A DNA stretch of 64,000 bases from Pimelobacter simplex (GTDB taxonomy: Bacteria; Actinomycetota; Actinomycetes; Propionibacteriales; Nocardioidaceae), in the NCBI RefSeq assembly GCF_900114845.1, contig NZ_FOUK01000007.1, positions 310,001 to 374,000 of the forward strand, written 5' to 3'. The translations under genes and the position numbers were made by a program. Positions 26,512 through 34,824 of this stretch are shown here, piece by piece; within the stretch, counting starts at the first letter, position 1, and every line of letters begins with the position of its first letter. The notes below the pieces were generated by a model. The model was not told where the DNA came from and made no database searches. It saw only the letters and a list, made by a program, of their open reading frames with translations.

Positions 26512-27363
26512 GTGGACACCTGGCGAGAGCGGGCCGCGGCGCACGCCGCGCGCATCGACGCGTACATCGCGCCGCACCTCGCGCGCCGCGAGTCGCACGT
26601 CAAGCACCCGGTGTTCGACTTCCTCTTCACCTACTACTCCCACCGGCCCGCCCAGCTCCGCCGCTGGCACCCCGGCTACGGCGTGACCCTTCCCGCGTCG
26701 GCCGAGCACGCGTCGCTCAAGGGGTACGGACCGGTGGCCTCCGGCGGCGTTGGCCTCACGGCGGCGTACCTGGCGTCGCAGCGGCCCCTCGTCGAGGCCC
26801 TGCACCGGCTGCTGGCCGCGACCGCCGGCCGTGCGCCCCACTTCGGCTGCTTCGGCCTCCACGAGTGGGCCATGGTCTACCGCCTCACCGAGGACGAGAC
26901 CCGCCACGCCGACTGGCCCTTGCGACTCGGGCCGGCGGGCACCGACGCCGTCGTCGAGGGTCACCGGATCGCCTGCTCCCACTTCGACGCCTACCGCTTC
27001 TTCACTCCCGCGGCGCGGCCCCTGAACACGCTGTCCCCCGGCCGCGACGACCGCGTCGCGTTCGAGCAGCCGGCCTGCCTGCACGCGGGGATGGACCTCT
27101 ACAAGCACGCCTTCCGGCTCTCACCGCTCATCTGCTCGGACCTCGTCGCGGACTGCTTCGAGCTCGCGTGGGACATCCGGGTGCTCGACATGCGCGCGGC
27201 GCCGTACGACCTGGCGGACCTGGGGTTCGCTCCGGTGCCGATCGAGACGGCGGAGGGCAAGGCGTCGTACGTCGAGGCGCAGCGGGGGTTCGCGGAGCGG
27301 GCGGCGCCGTTGCGGGCGGGGTTGGTGGCGGAGTGCGAGCGGTTGCTGGCGGTCGCCACCTAG
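26512..27363 (+). CDS. Conserved actinobacterial protein often labelled 3-methyladenine DNA glycosylase
   Basis: A 283-residue protein from GTG 26512. The sequence RRESHVKHPVFDFLFTYYSH, followed by AQLRRWHPGYG, is typical of an actinobacterial family frequently labelled 3-methyladenine DNA glycosylase. I see no helix-hairpin-helix or other recognised glycosylase motif, so that label should be treated with care. Conserved His, Trp and Cys residues (HFGCFGLHEWAMVYR; YKHAFRLSPLICSDLVADCFELAWD in part) suggest an enzyme or metal protein. The next gene begins 11 bases after its stop. Confidence 0.65.
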   Translation: MDTWRERAAAHAARIDAYIAPHLARRESHVKHPVFDFLFTYYSHRPAQLRRWHPGYGVTLPASAEHASLKGYGPVASGGVGLTAAYLASQRPLVEALHRLLAATAGRAPHFGCFGLHEWAMVYRLTEDETRHADWPLRLGPAGTDAVVEGHRIACSHFDAYRFFTPAARPLNTLSPGRDDRVAFEQPACLHAGMDLYKHAFRLSPLICSDLVADCFELAWDIRVLDMRAAPYDLADLGFAPVPIETAEGKASYVEAQRGFAERAAPLRAGLVAECERLLAVAT

Positions 27364-27374
27364 GCTCCCCCGCC

Positions 27375-27701
27375 ATGCGCTACTTCCACGTCACCTCCAG
27401 CCTGAATCGCGCGTCCATCACCGCGCACGGTCTCGACTGGGACCGGATGGGCGCGGCGCCGGGAATCGCGGGCAGCCCGGTGCCCGAGCAGGAGGGTTGC
27501 TTCCTGGGCACGGACAGGGATGCGGAGTTCTTCATCCGGATCAACAACACCGGCGGCCCCGTCGACCTCTGGCAGGTCGACGGGGTCACGGACGGCGACC
27601 TGGTCGAGTCGCCGGAGGGCTTCCGCTACCTGCCGCGCCGGATCCCGGCGAGCCAGGTCCGGTTGGTTCGGCAGGACATCACCGGCGACGCGCCGTTCTG
27701 A
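27375..27701 (+). CDS. Small conserved protein, ADP-ribosyltransferase-like N terminus
   Basis: A 108-residue protein beginning MRYFHVTSSLNRASITAHGL, then a glycine-rich centre (GAAPGIAGSPVPEQEGCFLG) and LWQVDGV. The Y-F-H-V-T-S-x-x-N-R-x-S-I-x-x-H-G-L opening recalls the first strand and helix of ART-fold proteins (RNA 2'-phosphotransferase, DarT and relatives), but the later catalytic residues cannot be assigned with confidence. Similar small proteins are scattered in actinobacteria. It probably shares a transcript with the gene 11 bp upstream. Confidence 0.55.
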   Translation: MRYFHVTSSLNRASITAHGLDWDRMGAAPGIAGSPVPEQEGCFLGTDRDAEFFIRINNTGGPVDLWQVDGVTDGDLVESPEGFRYLPRRIPASQVRLVRQDITGDAPF

Positions 27702-27738
27702 CCACCGGCTGCCGGCGACCGGGAGGGACCAGGCGCCC

Positions 27739-28044
27739 TCAGCGCTCATCCCGGGTGTGCCGGCCCGGCTTCTGGGCCCCGAACCACACCCGGTGCGCGA
27801 GCTCCCCGGCACCGAGCAGGAGAACGACCACGCCGGCGATGCCGAGTCCGGTGGCAACACTACGTCGGCCGCCGTATCCCCACTCTGAGCCCGAGCTGTC
27901 CGGCAGGTGCGGTTCGACGAGGTTGCTCCACAGGAGCGCGGCGCCGAGGAGGAGCAGGCCCACGCCGAAGTACGCCGTGATCCACGCCAGGCGCTTGCGG
28001 TCTGACCGTCGCTGCCGCAGGCGCACGCGCTGCTCGTCCTTCAC
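27739..28044 (-). CDS. Small membrane protein, two helices
   Basis: A 101-residue protein (GTG start) with a highly charged N terminus (RVRLRQRRSDRKR), two hydrophobic helices (about 21-40 and 65-82), and a polar basic C terminus. No family is recognised. It sits between the ART-like gene (convergent) and metQ, on the metQ strand but downstream of it. Confidence 0.55.
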   Translation of the reverse strand: MKDEQRVRLRQRRSDRKRLAWITAYFGVGLLLLGAALLWSNLVEPHLPDSSGSEWGYGGRRSVATGLGIAGVVVLLLGAGELAHRVWFGAQKPGRHTRDER

Positions 28045-28085
28045 GCCGGCAGCGTACGACGGCGTACGACGTCCGCGCCCGGCCC

Positions 28086-29018
28086 CTACTCCGCCGACAC
28101 CGGCGCCAGCTGCCCCGACAGGCTCGGGTCGTCGTTCTCCGCGAGGTAGGGCTGGACCCGCTTGTCGAAGAAGACCTTCTTCAGCTTCTCGACCTGGGGG
28201 TCGTCGAGGTAGGCGGTGCCGACGACGAGCTGGCCGGCGAACTCCTTGGGGGCGTCCGGCTCGTAGATGCGGTACTTCGTGGGGGTGCCGGCGTCGACGA
28301 AGGACATGTTATAGTCGATGACGGCGTCGACGGAGTCGAGCGTGCGGGGGCCGGCGCCGTACTCCATGTAGGTGAACTTGTAGCCGCCGATGTTGTCGGC
28401 GATGTCCTGCTCGGTGGCGGCCCAGGGGTCGACGCCGTCCTTGAAGGTGAGCTTGCCGGCGCGCTCGAGGATCCAGAGGGCCTGGGCGGTGTTGGCGGGG
28501 TCGTTGAGAAGGGCGATGGTGGCGCCCTGGGGGAGGTCGTCGAGGGAGGCGTGCTTGGTCGAGTAGACGGAGTACGACCACTGGAAGACCTCGCCGAGGG
28601 CGGTGAGCTTCATGCCGGTGGCGTCGGTGACCTGCTTCAGCCAGTGCTTGTGCTGGTAGATGTTGGCGATGTACTTGCCGTCGGCGGTGGCCTGGTCGAG
28701 CTGGTTGCCGTCCTCGATGCCGATGCCCTCGATGGTGACGCCGTAGTCGGGCGCGATCTCCTTGTTCAGGTAGTCGAGGAACGCCTTCTCCGAGGCACTG
28801 CTGGCCTGGTAGGCGATCTGGAAGTCGCTGCCGAAGTGGCTGCCGGCGACGGTCTTGTCGTCGCCCCCGCCGGTCAGCCGTACGACGAGGAAGACGGCGA
28901 GCGCGAGGACGACGACGGCGCCGATGCCGGGGAGGAGCCAACGGCGCGGAGAGCGGCCGAGGTCGATGGCGTCGTCCGGTTCGGAGGTACGGCGTCCGGG
29001 CTGCTGGGTGGTGGACAT
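28086..29018 (-). CDS. metQ: MetQ-type methionine-binding protein with an N-terminal membrane anchor
   Basis: A 310-residue NLPA/MetQ solute-binding protein, third gene of metNIQ. The binding domain shows IGIEDGNQLDQATADGKYIAN, QHKHWLKQ, LLNDPANTAQALWILERAGK and YNMSFVDAG. Unusually, the N terminus is not a lipoprotein signal: about 25 polar residues lead into one hydrophobic helix (LLPGIGAVVVLALAVFLVV) with no following cysteine, so it should be tethered by this helix. ATG 29018 has AAAGGGA at suitable distance. Substrate (methionine or an analogue) is inferred from the family. Confidence 0.88.
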   Translation of the reverse strand: MSTTQQPGRRTSEPDDAIDLGRSPRRWLLPGIGAVVVLALAVFLVVRLTGGGDDKTVAGSHFGSDFQIAYQASSASEKAFLDYLNKEIAPDYGVTIEGIGIEDGNQLDQATADGKYIANIYQHKHWLKQVTDATGMKLTALGEVFQWSYSVYSTKHASLDDLPQGATIALLNDPANTAQALWILERAGKLTFKDGVDPWAATEQDIADNIGGYKFTYMEYGAGPRTLDSVDAVIDYNMSFVDAGTPTKYRIYEPDAPKEFAGQLVVGTAYLDDPQVEKLKKVFFDKRVQPYLAENDDPSLSGQLAPVSAE

Positions 29019-29034
29019 GACGATCCCTTTCGGG

Positions 29035-29706
29035 TCAGTGGGTGAGGGCCCGGACGATCCGGTCACCGGAGAATTGGATGAGCTGGACCAGCGCGACGAG
29101 CAGCACGATGCAGGCGATCATGATGTTGTCGTCGAAGCGCCGGTAGCCGTAGTTGACGGCGAGGTACCCGACGCCGCCGGAGCCGATGGCGCCGGCGATC
29201 GCGGAGTACTCGATCATCGCGATCACGTTGAGGGTCAGTCCGGCGGCGAGGCCCGGGAGCGCCTCGGTGAGCTGGATGGACGTCATGATCTGGCGCTTGC
29301 TGCTGCCGCCGGCGAGGCCGACGTCGAGGAGCTCGCGCGGCACCTCGCGCACGGCGTTCTCGGTGAGCCGCGCGAAGAAGGCGATGCCGGCGATCGACAT
29401 GGGGATGAGCGCCGCCTGGAAGCCGATCGTGGTCCCGAAGACGAGCTTCGTCACCGGGATCACGGCCGCCATCAGCACGAGGAACGGCAGCGAGCGGCCG
29501 AGGTTGGCGATCCAGCTGATCGACACGTGGACGAGCCGGTGCGGCGTGAGGCCGAGCGGCGAGGTGTTGAAGATGAGGACGCCGAGCGGCCCGCCGACGA
29601 GGACGACGACGCCCATCACGACCGCGACCATCCGCAGGGTCTCGCCCAGGGCGGGCAGCAGCAGGTCCGGCACGTCGGGCCAGGGCGTGCCGAGGAGGAC
29701 GGTCAT
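29035..29706 (-). CDS. metI: Methionine ABC transporter permease
   Basis: A 223-residue MetI-type permease with five membrane helices and the EAA loop (REVPRELLDVGLAGGSSKRQI) that docks on MetN. ATG 29706 overlaps the metN stop (ATGA); metQ follows 16 bp downstream. The order ATPase-permease-binding protein is as in E. coli metNIQ. Confidence 0.92.
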   Translation of the reverse strand: MTVLLGTPWPDVPDLLLPALGETLRMVAVVMGVVVLVGGPLGVLIFNTSPLGLTPHRLVHVSISWIANLGRSLPFLVLMAAVIPVTKLVFGTTIGFQAALIPMSIAGIAFFARLTENAVREVPRELLDVGLAGGSSKRQIMTSIQLTEALPGLAAGLTLNVIAMIEYSAIAGAIGSGGVGYLAVNYGYRRFDDNIMIACIVLLVALVQLIQFSGDRIVRALTH

Positions 29707-30725
29707 GCCGCACCCGCGCCCGCGTCGCGGACGGCGTGCAGCAGCACCCGCTCCGGCGGCTCCAGCGGCTCCGCGACGACGCCGTGCCGCGCGAGCACCT
29801 CGGTGACCCGGCGGTCGTCGAGGTGCGGGTCGAGCCCGAGCGCGAGCCGGCCCACGCGGGACTCCCCCGCGGCCTCGACCAGCGCGGCGAGGACGGCGAT
29901 GTCGGTGTCGAGCTCGCGGCCGGCCTGGACCAGCCACACGGGCGAGACGTCGTCCTGCTCGTAGCGGACGTTCCAGGTCCGCAGCCGCTCGGCGCCGGGA
30001 GCCGGCGGCAGCGGCAGCAGGGCCCGCGAGAGCCCCGAGTCCGAGCGGCGCACGACGTCCGCGACGGCGCCCTGCTCGACGATCCGGCCGTGGTCGAGCT
30101 GGGCCACGACGTCGGCGATGCTGCGCACGACGTCCATCTCGTGGGTGATCACGACGACGGTGAGGCCGAGGTCGTCGCGCAGCTCGGTGAGCAGGTCGAG
30201 GATGGCCCGGGTGCTGTCCGGGTCGAGCCCGGACGTCGCCTCGTCGGCGAGCAGCACCGCGGGGTCGAGGGCCAGCCCGCGGGCGATGCCGATCCGCTGG
30301 CGCTGACCGCCGGAGAGCTGCGAGGGGTAGTGGTTCGCGCGGTGCCGCATGCCGACCCGCTCGAGCAGGTCCCCGACCCGGCGCCGGGTCTCGGCCTCGG
30401 AGAGGCCGGCGTGCCGCATCGGGAGTGCGACGTTCTGCGCGGCAGTCCGCCGGCGCAGCAGGTTCGCGGACTGGAAGACCGTGCCGATCTGGCGGCGGGC
30501 CTGGCGCAGGTCGCGGCGCGAGAGCCGGGTCAGGTCCTGGCCGTCGACGGCGATCGTGCCGCTGGTGGGCCGCTCCAGGAGGTTGATGCAGCGGGCGAGG
30601 GTGCTCTTGCCGGCGCCGCTCGGCCCGACCACCGCGGCGATCTGCGCCTGCCCGACGGAGAGGTCGATCCCGTCGAGCACGGTGGTCGCCCCGTAGGACT
30701 TGGTGAGCCCGGCGATCTCGATCAT
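29703..30725 (-). CDS. metN: Methionine ABC transporter ATP-binding protein
   Basis: A 340-residue ATPase: Walker A GPSGAGKST (34-42), signature LSGGQRQR, Walker B AVLLADEATSGLD, and a C-terminal ~90-residue domain (DVSPVWLVQAGRELDTDIAVLAA) matching the NIL substrate-sensing domain of MetN, through which methionine inhibits transport from inside. First gene of the operon. An AT-rich promoter zone with an inverted repeat lies just upstream. Confidence 0.93.
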   Translation of the reverse strand: MIEIAGLTKSYGATTVLDGIDLSVGQAQIAAVVGPSGAGKSTLARCINLLERPTSGTIAVDGQDLTRLSRRDLRQARRQIGTVFQSANLLRRRTAAQNVALPMRHAGLSEAETRRRVGDLLERVGMRHRANHYPSQLSGGQRQRIGIARGLALDPAVLLADEATSGLDPDSTRAILDLLTELRDDLGLTVVVITHEMDVVRSIADVVAQLDHGRIVEQGAVADVVRRSDSGLSRALLPLPPAPGAERLRTWNVRYEQDDVSPVWLVQAGRELDTDIAVLAALVEAAGESRVGRLALGLDPHLDDRRVTEVLARHGVVAEPLEPPERVLLHAVRDAGAGAA

Positions 30726-30739
30726 CCGGCGTCCCCCGT

Positions 30740-30767
30740 TTCAGTCGGTCAATGTTTCTCGACTGAA
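30740..30767. promoter_or_regulatory. Inverted repeat and AT-rich promoter zone upstream of metN
   Basis: TTCAGTCG (30740-30747) and CGACTGAA (30760-30767) form perfect 8-bp arms 12 bases apart, 15 bases before the metN start. Next to them, on the minus strand, is CTATAAATT, one of the most AT-rich patches in the window and a likely -10 region. This is a plausible operator for the duplicated Lrp-type regulator encoded just upstream. I saw no known riboswitch fold. Confidence 0.5.
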
Positions 30768-30839
30768 TTTATAGACTTTGCGGGACGGCTCCGCCAGAGA
30801 TCGACGTCACCTGCCCCGACGGCGTGACCGATCCCCCGA

Positions 30840-31754
30840 TCAACGAGACCTTTCAGCCGTGCCGTCGGGCGCCAGGGTCACCGCGTCGTAGGACTCCTTG
30901 ACGATCGCCAGGTGCCGCCAGGTCTCGACATCGCGGACGCCGGGCAGCGCGCGGATCCGCTCCAGCACGTCGAGCGCCGGCTGCGAGCGCCCGTCGGCGA
31001 GCGTGACGAGGAGGTCGGCGCGGCCGTAGGTGGCGGCCAGGAAGAGCACATCCGGCAGCTCGAGGACCGCTGTCACCACCGGGGCGAGCGAGCCGGCGAC
31101 GCGGACCGCGACGCCGGTGACGTCCTGCCCCGCGAAGCGCGTACGCCGGGCGAGCCCGCCGATCCGCACGGCCGAGGCCGCGACGAGCCGCTGCACGCGC
31201 CGTCGGACGGCGGCCGGGGTCAGGCCGACCGCCTGCGCCAGCGCGACGTACGACGCCCGCCCGTCGGCCTGGAGCAGCCGCAGCAGGTCGAGGTCGATCT
31301 CGTCGATCTCGCACGTGACCGGACCGACGGGGCCGAGCACGTCGCGGTGCACGGCCGCGTAGACGAGGGTGTCGACGGACCGGACGCCCGGCAGGGCGCG
31401 CAGCTCGGCGACCGCGGCCCCGAACCTGGCGGCGTCGGGCTCGCGGACCTCGACCACGACCGGCCGGTCCCCCGTGGTGACCGAGACGAGCGTGGCGTCG
31501 GTGCGCTCGGCCGCGGCCCGGGCGACGGGGAGCACCGGGCCGTCGACGGCGAGCGCGAGGTAGCCGAGCTCGCGCTGGCCGAGGAGCGCGGGGTTCACCG
31601 CGCCCCGGACGACGACCGCCTCGTCGGCGAGCAGCCGGGTCAGCCGGGCACCGGCGGCCGAGCGGGACAGCCCGGTCCGCTGGGCGAGCTCGCGGTGCGT
31701 CATCCGTCCGTCGCCGGCCAGGAGCGCGACGATCCGGGCGTCGAGGTCGTCCAC
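30840..31754 (-). CDS. Duplicated Lrp/AsnC-family regulator
   Basis: A 304-residue protein from GTG 31754, with a strong AAGGAGGG ribosome site. It is two Lrp units in tandem: HTH (DDLDARIVALLAGDGRMTHR) plus RAM at residues 1-145, then a second HTH (EIDEIDLDLLRLLQADGRAS) plus RAM to the end. One chain thus supplies what is normally a dimer. It lies upstream of metNIQ on the same strand and divergent from the NTF2-like/NCS1 permease pair, so it could regulate either. Confidence 0.85.
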   Translation of the reverse strand: MDDLDARIVALLAGDGRMTHRELAQRTGLSRSAAGARLTRLLADEAVVVRGAVNPALLGQRELGYLALAVDGPVLPVARAAAERTDATLVSVTTGDRPVVVEVREPDAARFGAAVAELRALPGVRSVDTLVYAAVHRDVLGPVGPVTCEIDEIDLDLLRLLQADGRASYVALAQAVGLTPAAVRRRVQRLVAASAVRIGGLARRTRFAGQDVTGVAVRVAGSLAPVVTAVLELPDVLFLAATYGRADLLVTLADGRSQPALDVLERIRALPGVRDVETWRHLAIVKESYDAVTLAPDGTAERSR

Positions 31755-31802
31755 GCGTCCCTCCTTGCACGAAGTCGCAGCAAGATCTTTCCGCGACGGC
31801 GA

Positions 31803-31875
31803 CCGGCAGATCGGTAGCCCGGTCTCGCCCAGAGTCCCAGATCGCGCCGGATCTGCCCAGCCCACCGGCAGATCG
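31803..31875. promoter_or_regulatory. Repeated CCGGCAGATCG boxes in the divergent regulator gap
   Basis: The 213-bp gap between the Lrp-type gene and the NTF2-like gene has CCGGCAGATCG twice (31803-31813 and 31865-31875). A partial inverse, GGATCTGCC, lies between them at about 31849-31857. Multiple spaced half-sites suit an Lrp-type octamer. Position-based inference. Confidence 0.4.
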
Positions 31876-31967
31876 ATCGCCGATATGCAATCACCACGTC
31901 CGGTTGTGCTTGTCACCACCGCACCCCCGCCGTAGCGTCAGCCGACCGATCAGCGCAGGAGGACGAC

Positions 31968-32387
31968 GTGGACGACGTGACCGAGCCCCAGCCCGACCTC
32001 GACGAGACCGCCGTCCTCGCCGCCGCGGACCGCCTCGTCGCCGCCTTCGCGGCGACCGACACCACGGCGTACTTCGGGTGCTTCTCCCCCGACGCGACCT
32101 TCGTCTTCCACACCGAGCCGGCCCGGCTCGACGACCGCGCCGCGTACGAGGCACTGTGGGCGTCCTGGCTCACCGACGGCTGGCAGGTCCTGGCCTGCGC
32201 GAGCACCGACCGCAAGGTCCAGCTCGCCGGTCCGGCCGCGATCTTCACCCACACCGTCCGCACGACGGTCCGCCCGGCGACGGGCGCCGCCGAGGAGTCC
32301 TACGCCGAGCGGGAGACGATCGTCTTCACGCGCACCGGCACCGGCCTCGTCGCCGTCCACGAGCACCTGTCCCCGATCGCCGAGTGA
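31968..32387 (+). CDS. NTF2/SnoaL-like small protein
   Basis: A 139-residue cone-fold protein (GTG start; GGAGGA ribosome site). The pattern ADRLVAAFAATDTTAYFGCF followed by SPDATFVFHTE and a terminal ERETIVF ... VAVHEHLSP is that of SnoaL/DUF4440-like proteins, which may be enzymes or binding proteins. A permease gene begins 7 bases after its stop, so it is likely to act on, or be regulated with, the transported compound. Confidence 0.75.
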   Translation: MDDVTEPQPDLDETAVLAAADRLVAAFAATDTTAYFGCFSPDATFVFHTEPARLDDRAAYEALWASWLTDGWQVLACASTDRKVQLAGPAAIFTHTVRTTVRPATGAAEESYAERETIVFTRTGTGLVAVHEHLSPIAE

Positions 32388-32394
32388 GGCTCCG

Positions 32395-33903
32395 ATGACC
32401 ACCACCGACCGCGCCGCCGCCGCGCCGTCCGCGACCACCGTCGAGGTCAACGGCATCGCCCCGATCCCCGACGACGAGCGCACCGCGTCGCCGGTCGACC
32501 TCTTCCGGCTCATCTTCGGCGGCGCCAACACGTTCGCCACCGTCGTGCTCGGCACCTTCCCGATCGTCTTCGGGCTCTCGTTCTGGCAGGGCGCCGCGGC
32601 GATCGTGATCGGCCTGCTGGTCGGCGCCGCCCTGCTCGCGCCGATGGCACTCTTCGGCGCCCGCAACGGCACCAACAACGCGGTCTCGTCCTCGGCCCAC
32701 CTGGGCGTGCACGGCCGGGTGGTCGGCTCGTTCCTCTCGCTGCTCACCGCGCTCGCGTTCTTCTCGATCTCGGTGTGGTCCTCGGGCGACATGCTCATCG
32801 GCGCCGCCCACCGGGCGATCAAGATCCCGCAGAACGACGTCAGCCTGGCCCTCGGCTACGGGCTGTTCGCCGTCCTGGTGCTCGTCGTGTGCATCTACGG
32901 CTTCCGCTTCATGCTGCTCGTCAACAAGATCGCGGTCGTCGCGACGACGCTGCTCTTCGTGCTCGGCATCGTCGCCTTCGCCGGCGACTTCGACGCCGGG
33001 TACGCCGGAACCGCGACCGGCTCGCTGTTCTGGCCGGCCTTCGTGGGCGCCGTCCTCATCGTGATGTCGAACCCGGTCTCGTTCGGCGCCTTCCTCGGCG
33101 ACTGGTCGCGCTACATCCCGCGCGAGACCCCGCGCCGGCAGCTGATGGCCGCCGCCTTCGGCGCCCAGCTCGCCACGCTCGTGCCGTTCGCGTTCGGCCT
33201 CACCACCGCCACCATCGTCGCCACCGCGCAGCCCGACCTGTTCGCGGCCGGCAACTACTCCGGCGGCCTGCTCGCCGTCTCGCCGGGCTGGTTCATGCTG
33301 CCGGTCTGCGCGATCGCCGTCATCGGCGGCCTCTCCACCGGGACGACGGCGCTCTACGGCACCGGCCTCGACTTCTCCAGCGTCTTCCCGGCCTTCAGCC
33401 GGGTGCAGGCCACCGCGTTCATCGGCGCCTTCGCCATCGCGTTCATCTTCATCGGCCGGTTCGCCATCGACGTGGTCACCAGCATCAGCACGTTCGCCGT
33501 CCTCATCGTCGTGTGCACCGCGCCGTGGATGGTCGTGATGATGATCGGCTGGTACGTGCGCCGCGGCTGGTACGACTCGGACTCGCTCCAGGTCTTCAAC
33601 CGCCGCCAGCACGGCGGCCGCTACTGGTTCACGCACGGCTGGAACTGGCGCGCCATGGGCGCCTGGCTCGTCTCGGCCGGCGTCGGCCTGCTCTTCGTCA
33701 ACCTGCCCGGGCAGTTCGTCGGCTGGCTCGGCGACCACGCCAACGGCGTCGACCTGAGCATCCCGATCAGCCTCGGGCTGGCCGCAATCCTCTACCTGGG
33801 CGCGCTCTTCGTGTTCCCCGAGCCCGCGGACGCCTACGGCCCCGAGGGCGCCGCGCTCGTCCCGACCGGGCCGGCTGCGAACCACCCGATCGTCGGCGAC
33901 TAG
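32395..33903 (+). CDS. NCS1-family permease (cytosine/purine/allantoin type)
   Basis: A 502-residue transporter with 12 predicted helices. NCS1 features include FRLIFGGANTFATVVLGTFP in helix 1, GARNGTNNAVSSSAHLGVHG, and the SNPVSFGAFLGDWSRYIP segment near the substrate site. Family members import cytosine, purines, hydantoins, allantoin or thiamine precursors; the substrate is not predictable here. It is coupled to the NTF2-like gene and lies divergent from the duplicated Lrp regulator. Confidence 0.85.
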   Translation: MTTTDRAAAAPSATTVEVNGIAPIPDDERTASPVDLFRLIFGGANTFATVVLGTFPIVFGLSFWQGAAAIVIGLLVGAALLAPMALFGARNGTNNAVSSSAHLGVHGRVVGSFLSLLTALAFFSISVWSSGDMLIGAAHRAIKIPQNDVSLALGYGLFAVLVLVVCIYGFRFMLLVNKIAVVATTLLFVLGIVAFAGDFDAGYAGTATGSLFWPAFVGAVLIVMSNPVSFGAFLGDWSRYIPRETPRRQLMAAAFGAQLATLVPFAFGLTTATIVATAQPDLFAAGNYSGGLLAVSPGWFMLPVCAIAVIGGLSTGTTALYGTGLDFSSVFPAFSRVQATAFIGAFAIAFIFIGRFAIDVVTSISTFAVLIVVCTAPWMVVMMIGWYVRRGWYDSDSLQVFNRRQHGGRYWFTHGWNWRAMGAWLVSAGVGLLFVNLPGQFVGWLGDHANGVDLSIPISLGLAAILYLGALFVFPEPADAYGPEGAALVPTGPAANHPIVGD

Positions 33904-33949
33904 CTCCCACCCCGGCACCGGCGCCGGCACCGGCCCGGGCAGCGGTGCT

Positions 33950-34057
33950 GTAACACGCTGTCCGCGTTGCTACCCAGCGGTTGTCGTCGCCGAACGCCCC
34001 GATTCCACGGCGTGTCGCGACGACAACCGGCGCGTAGTGCGGTGGACGGCGTGTTAC
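33950..34057. repeat. Long imperfect inverted repeat between convergent genes
   Basis: GGTTGTCGTCGC (33979-33990) pairs perfectly with GCGACGACAACC (34017-34028). Outside it, GTAACACGCTGTCC (33950-33963) pairs with GGACGGCGTGTTAC (34044-34057) with one mismatch. Together they could fold a ~108-base cruciform or RNA hairpin between the NCS1 permease and the tetR stops. It may serve as a bidirectional terminator, or be a dispersed palindromic element. Confidence 0.65.
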
Positions 34058-34098
34058 CCGCGCCCGCCGCCGACCAGGCGACCAGGCGACCCCGACCG

Positions 34099-34728
34099 CT
34101 AGCGCGCCGCGATCCCGTCATACATCACCGCACGGATCGCGGCGCTGAGCCGCTCCTGCTGCGCCGGCGCCGGATCACGCATGCCGGCGAGCACCGAGCC
34201 CAGGATCATTCCGTTGATCGCCTGCGCGGTCGGCTCGACGTCGAGGTCGGCGCGCAGGTAGCCGAGCCGCACCCCGTGCTCGAGGTACGCCGCGGTGAGC
34301 GGCGTCGTCGTCGCGAACAGGTCGAGCATCCGCTCGCGCATCGCGTCGTCGATGCCGGCCGCGGACAGCAGCAGCGAGGCGACCCGCGGGTCCTCGCTGA
34401 AGATCTGGGCCAGGGCGGTGCCGATGCGGGCGGTCTGGGCGCGGTACTCCTCGAGCGTGCTCACCGCGTCGGGCGCGTTCTCGGCACCGAGGGCCGCGAC
34501 GATGCGGTCGATCAGGTCGGTGATGACGTGCTCGACGATGTCCCGCTTGTTCTCGAAGTAGCGGTAGAAGGTGCCGTGCCCGATGCCGATCCGCGCGGCG
34601 ATGTCGGCGATCCCGGTGGCGTGGTAGCCCTGCTCGGCGAAGCAGGTGAACGCGGCCTCGATGATCTCGCGCCGGGTCTCGGCCTTGCGCCGCTCCAGCC
34701 CCGTGAGCCCCTCCGTGGTCGCCGTCAT
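34099..34728 (-). CDS. TetR-family regulator
   Basis: A 209-residue regulator with an N-terminal TetR HTH (RREIIEAAFTCFAEQGYHAT ... IGIGHGTFYRYFENKRDIV) and a ligand domain ending DGIAAR. ATG 34728 gives the usual short lead. It is divergent from the patatin-SDR-BVMO operon, which it probably represses; the ligand would then be a substrate or product of that operon. The gap contains two GAACTGAC repeats. Confidence 0.88.
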   Translation of the reverse strand: MTATTEGLTGLERRKAETRREIIEAAFTCFAEQGYHATGIADIAARIGIGHGTFYRYFENKRDIVEHVITDLIDRIVAALGAENAPDAVSTLEEYRAQTARIGTALAQIFSEDPRVASLLLSAAGIDDAMRERMLDLFATTTPLTAAYLEHGVRLGYLRADLDVEPTAQAINGMILGSVLAGMRDPAPAQQERLSAAIRAVMYDGIAAR

Positions 34729-34754
34729 GACACCGGAGCCTATTGCAGATCGCC

Positions 34755-34783
34755 GGAACTGACGATACGTTCCAGAACTGACA
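34755..34783. promoter_or_regulatory. Possible TetR operator before the patatin operon
   Basis: GGAAC (34755-34759) and GTTCC (34769-34773) form an inverted pair, and GAACTGAC is repeated directly about 19 bp apart (34757 and 34776). The 96-bp gap serves both the tetR gene and the patatin operon, so these are the best operator candidates. Confidence 0.4.
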
Positions 34784-34824
34784 CGCCATTCCGTTCTGCT
34801 CGAGACCACCTGCAAGGGGGCGCC

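Noticed and set aside
30726-30839. SAM riboswitch upstream of metN
   Set aside because: The gap is only 114 bp, has one small inverted repeat, and lacks the multi-helix layout of SAM riboswitch classes.
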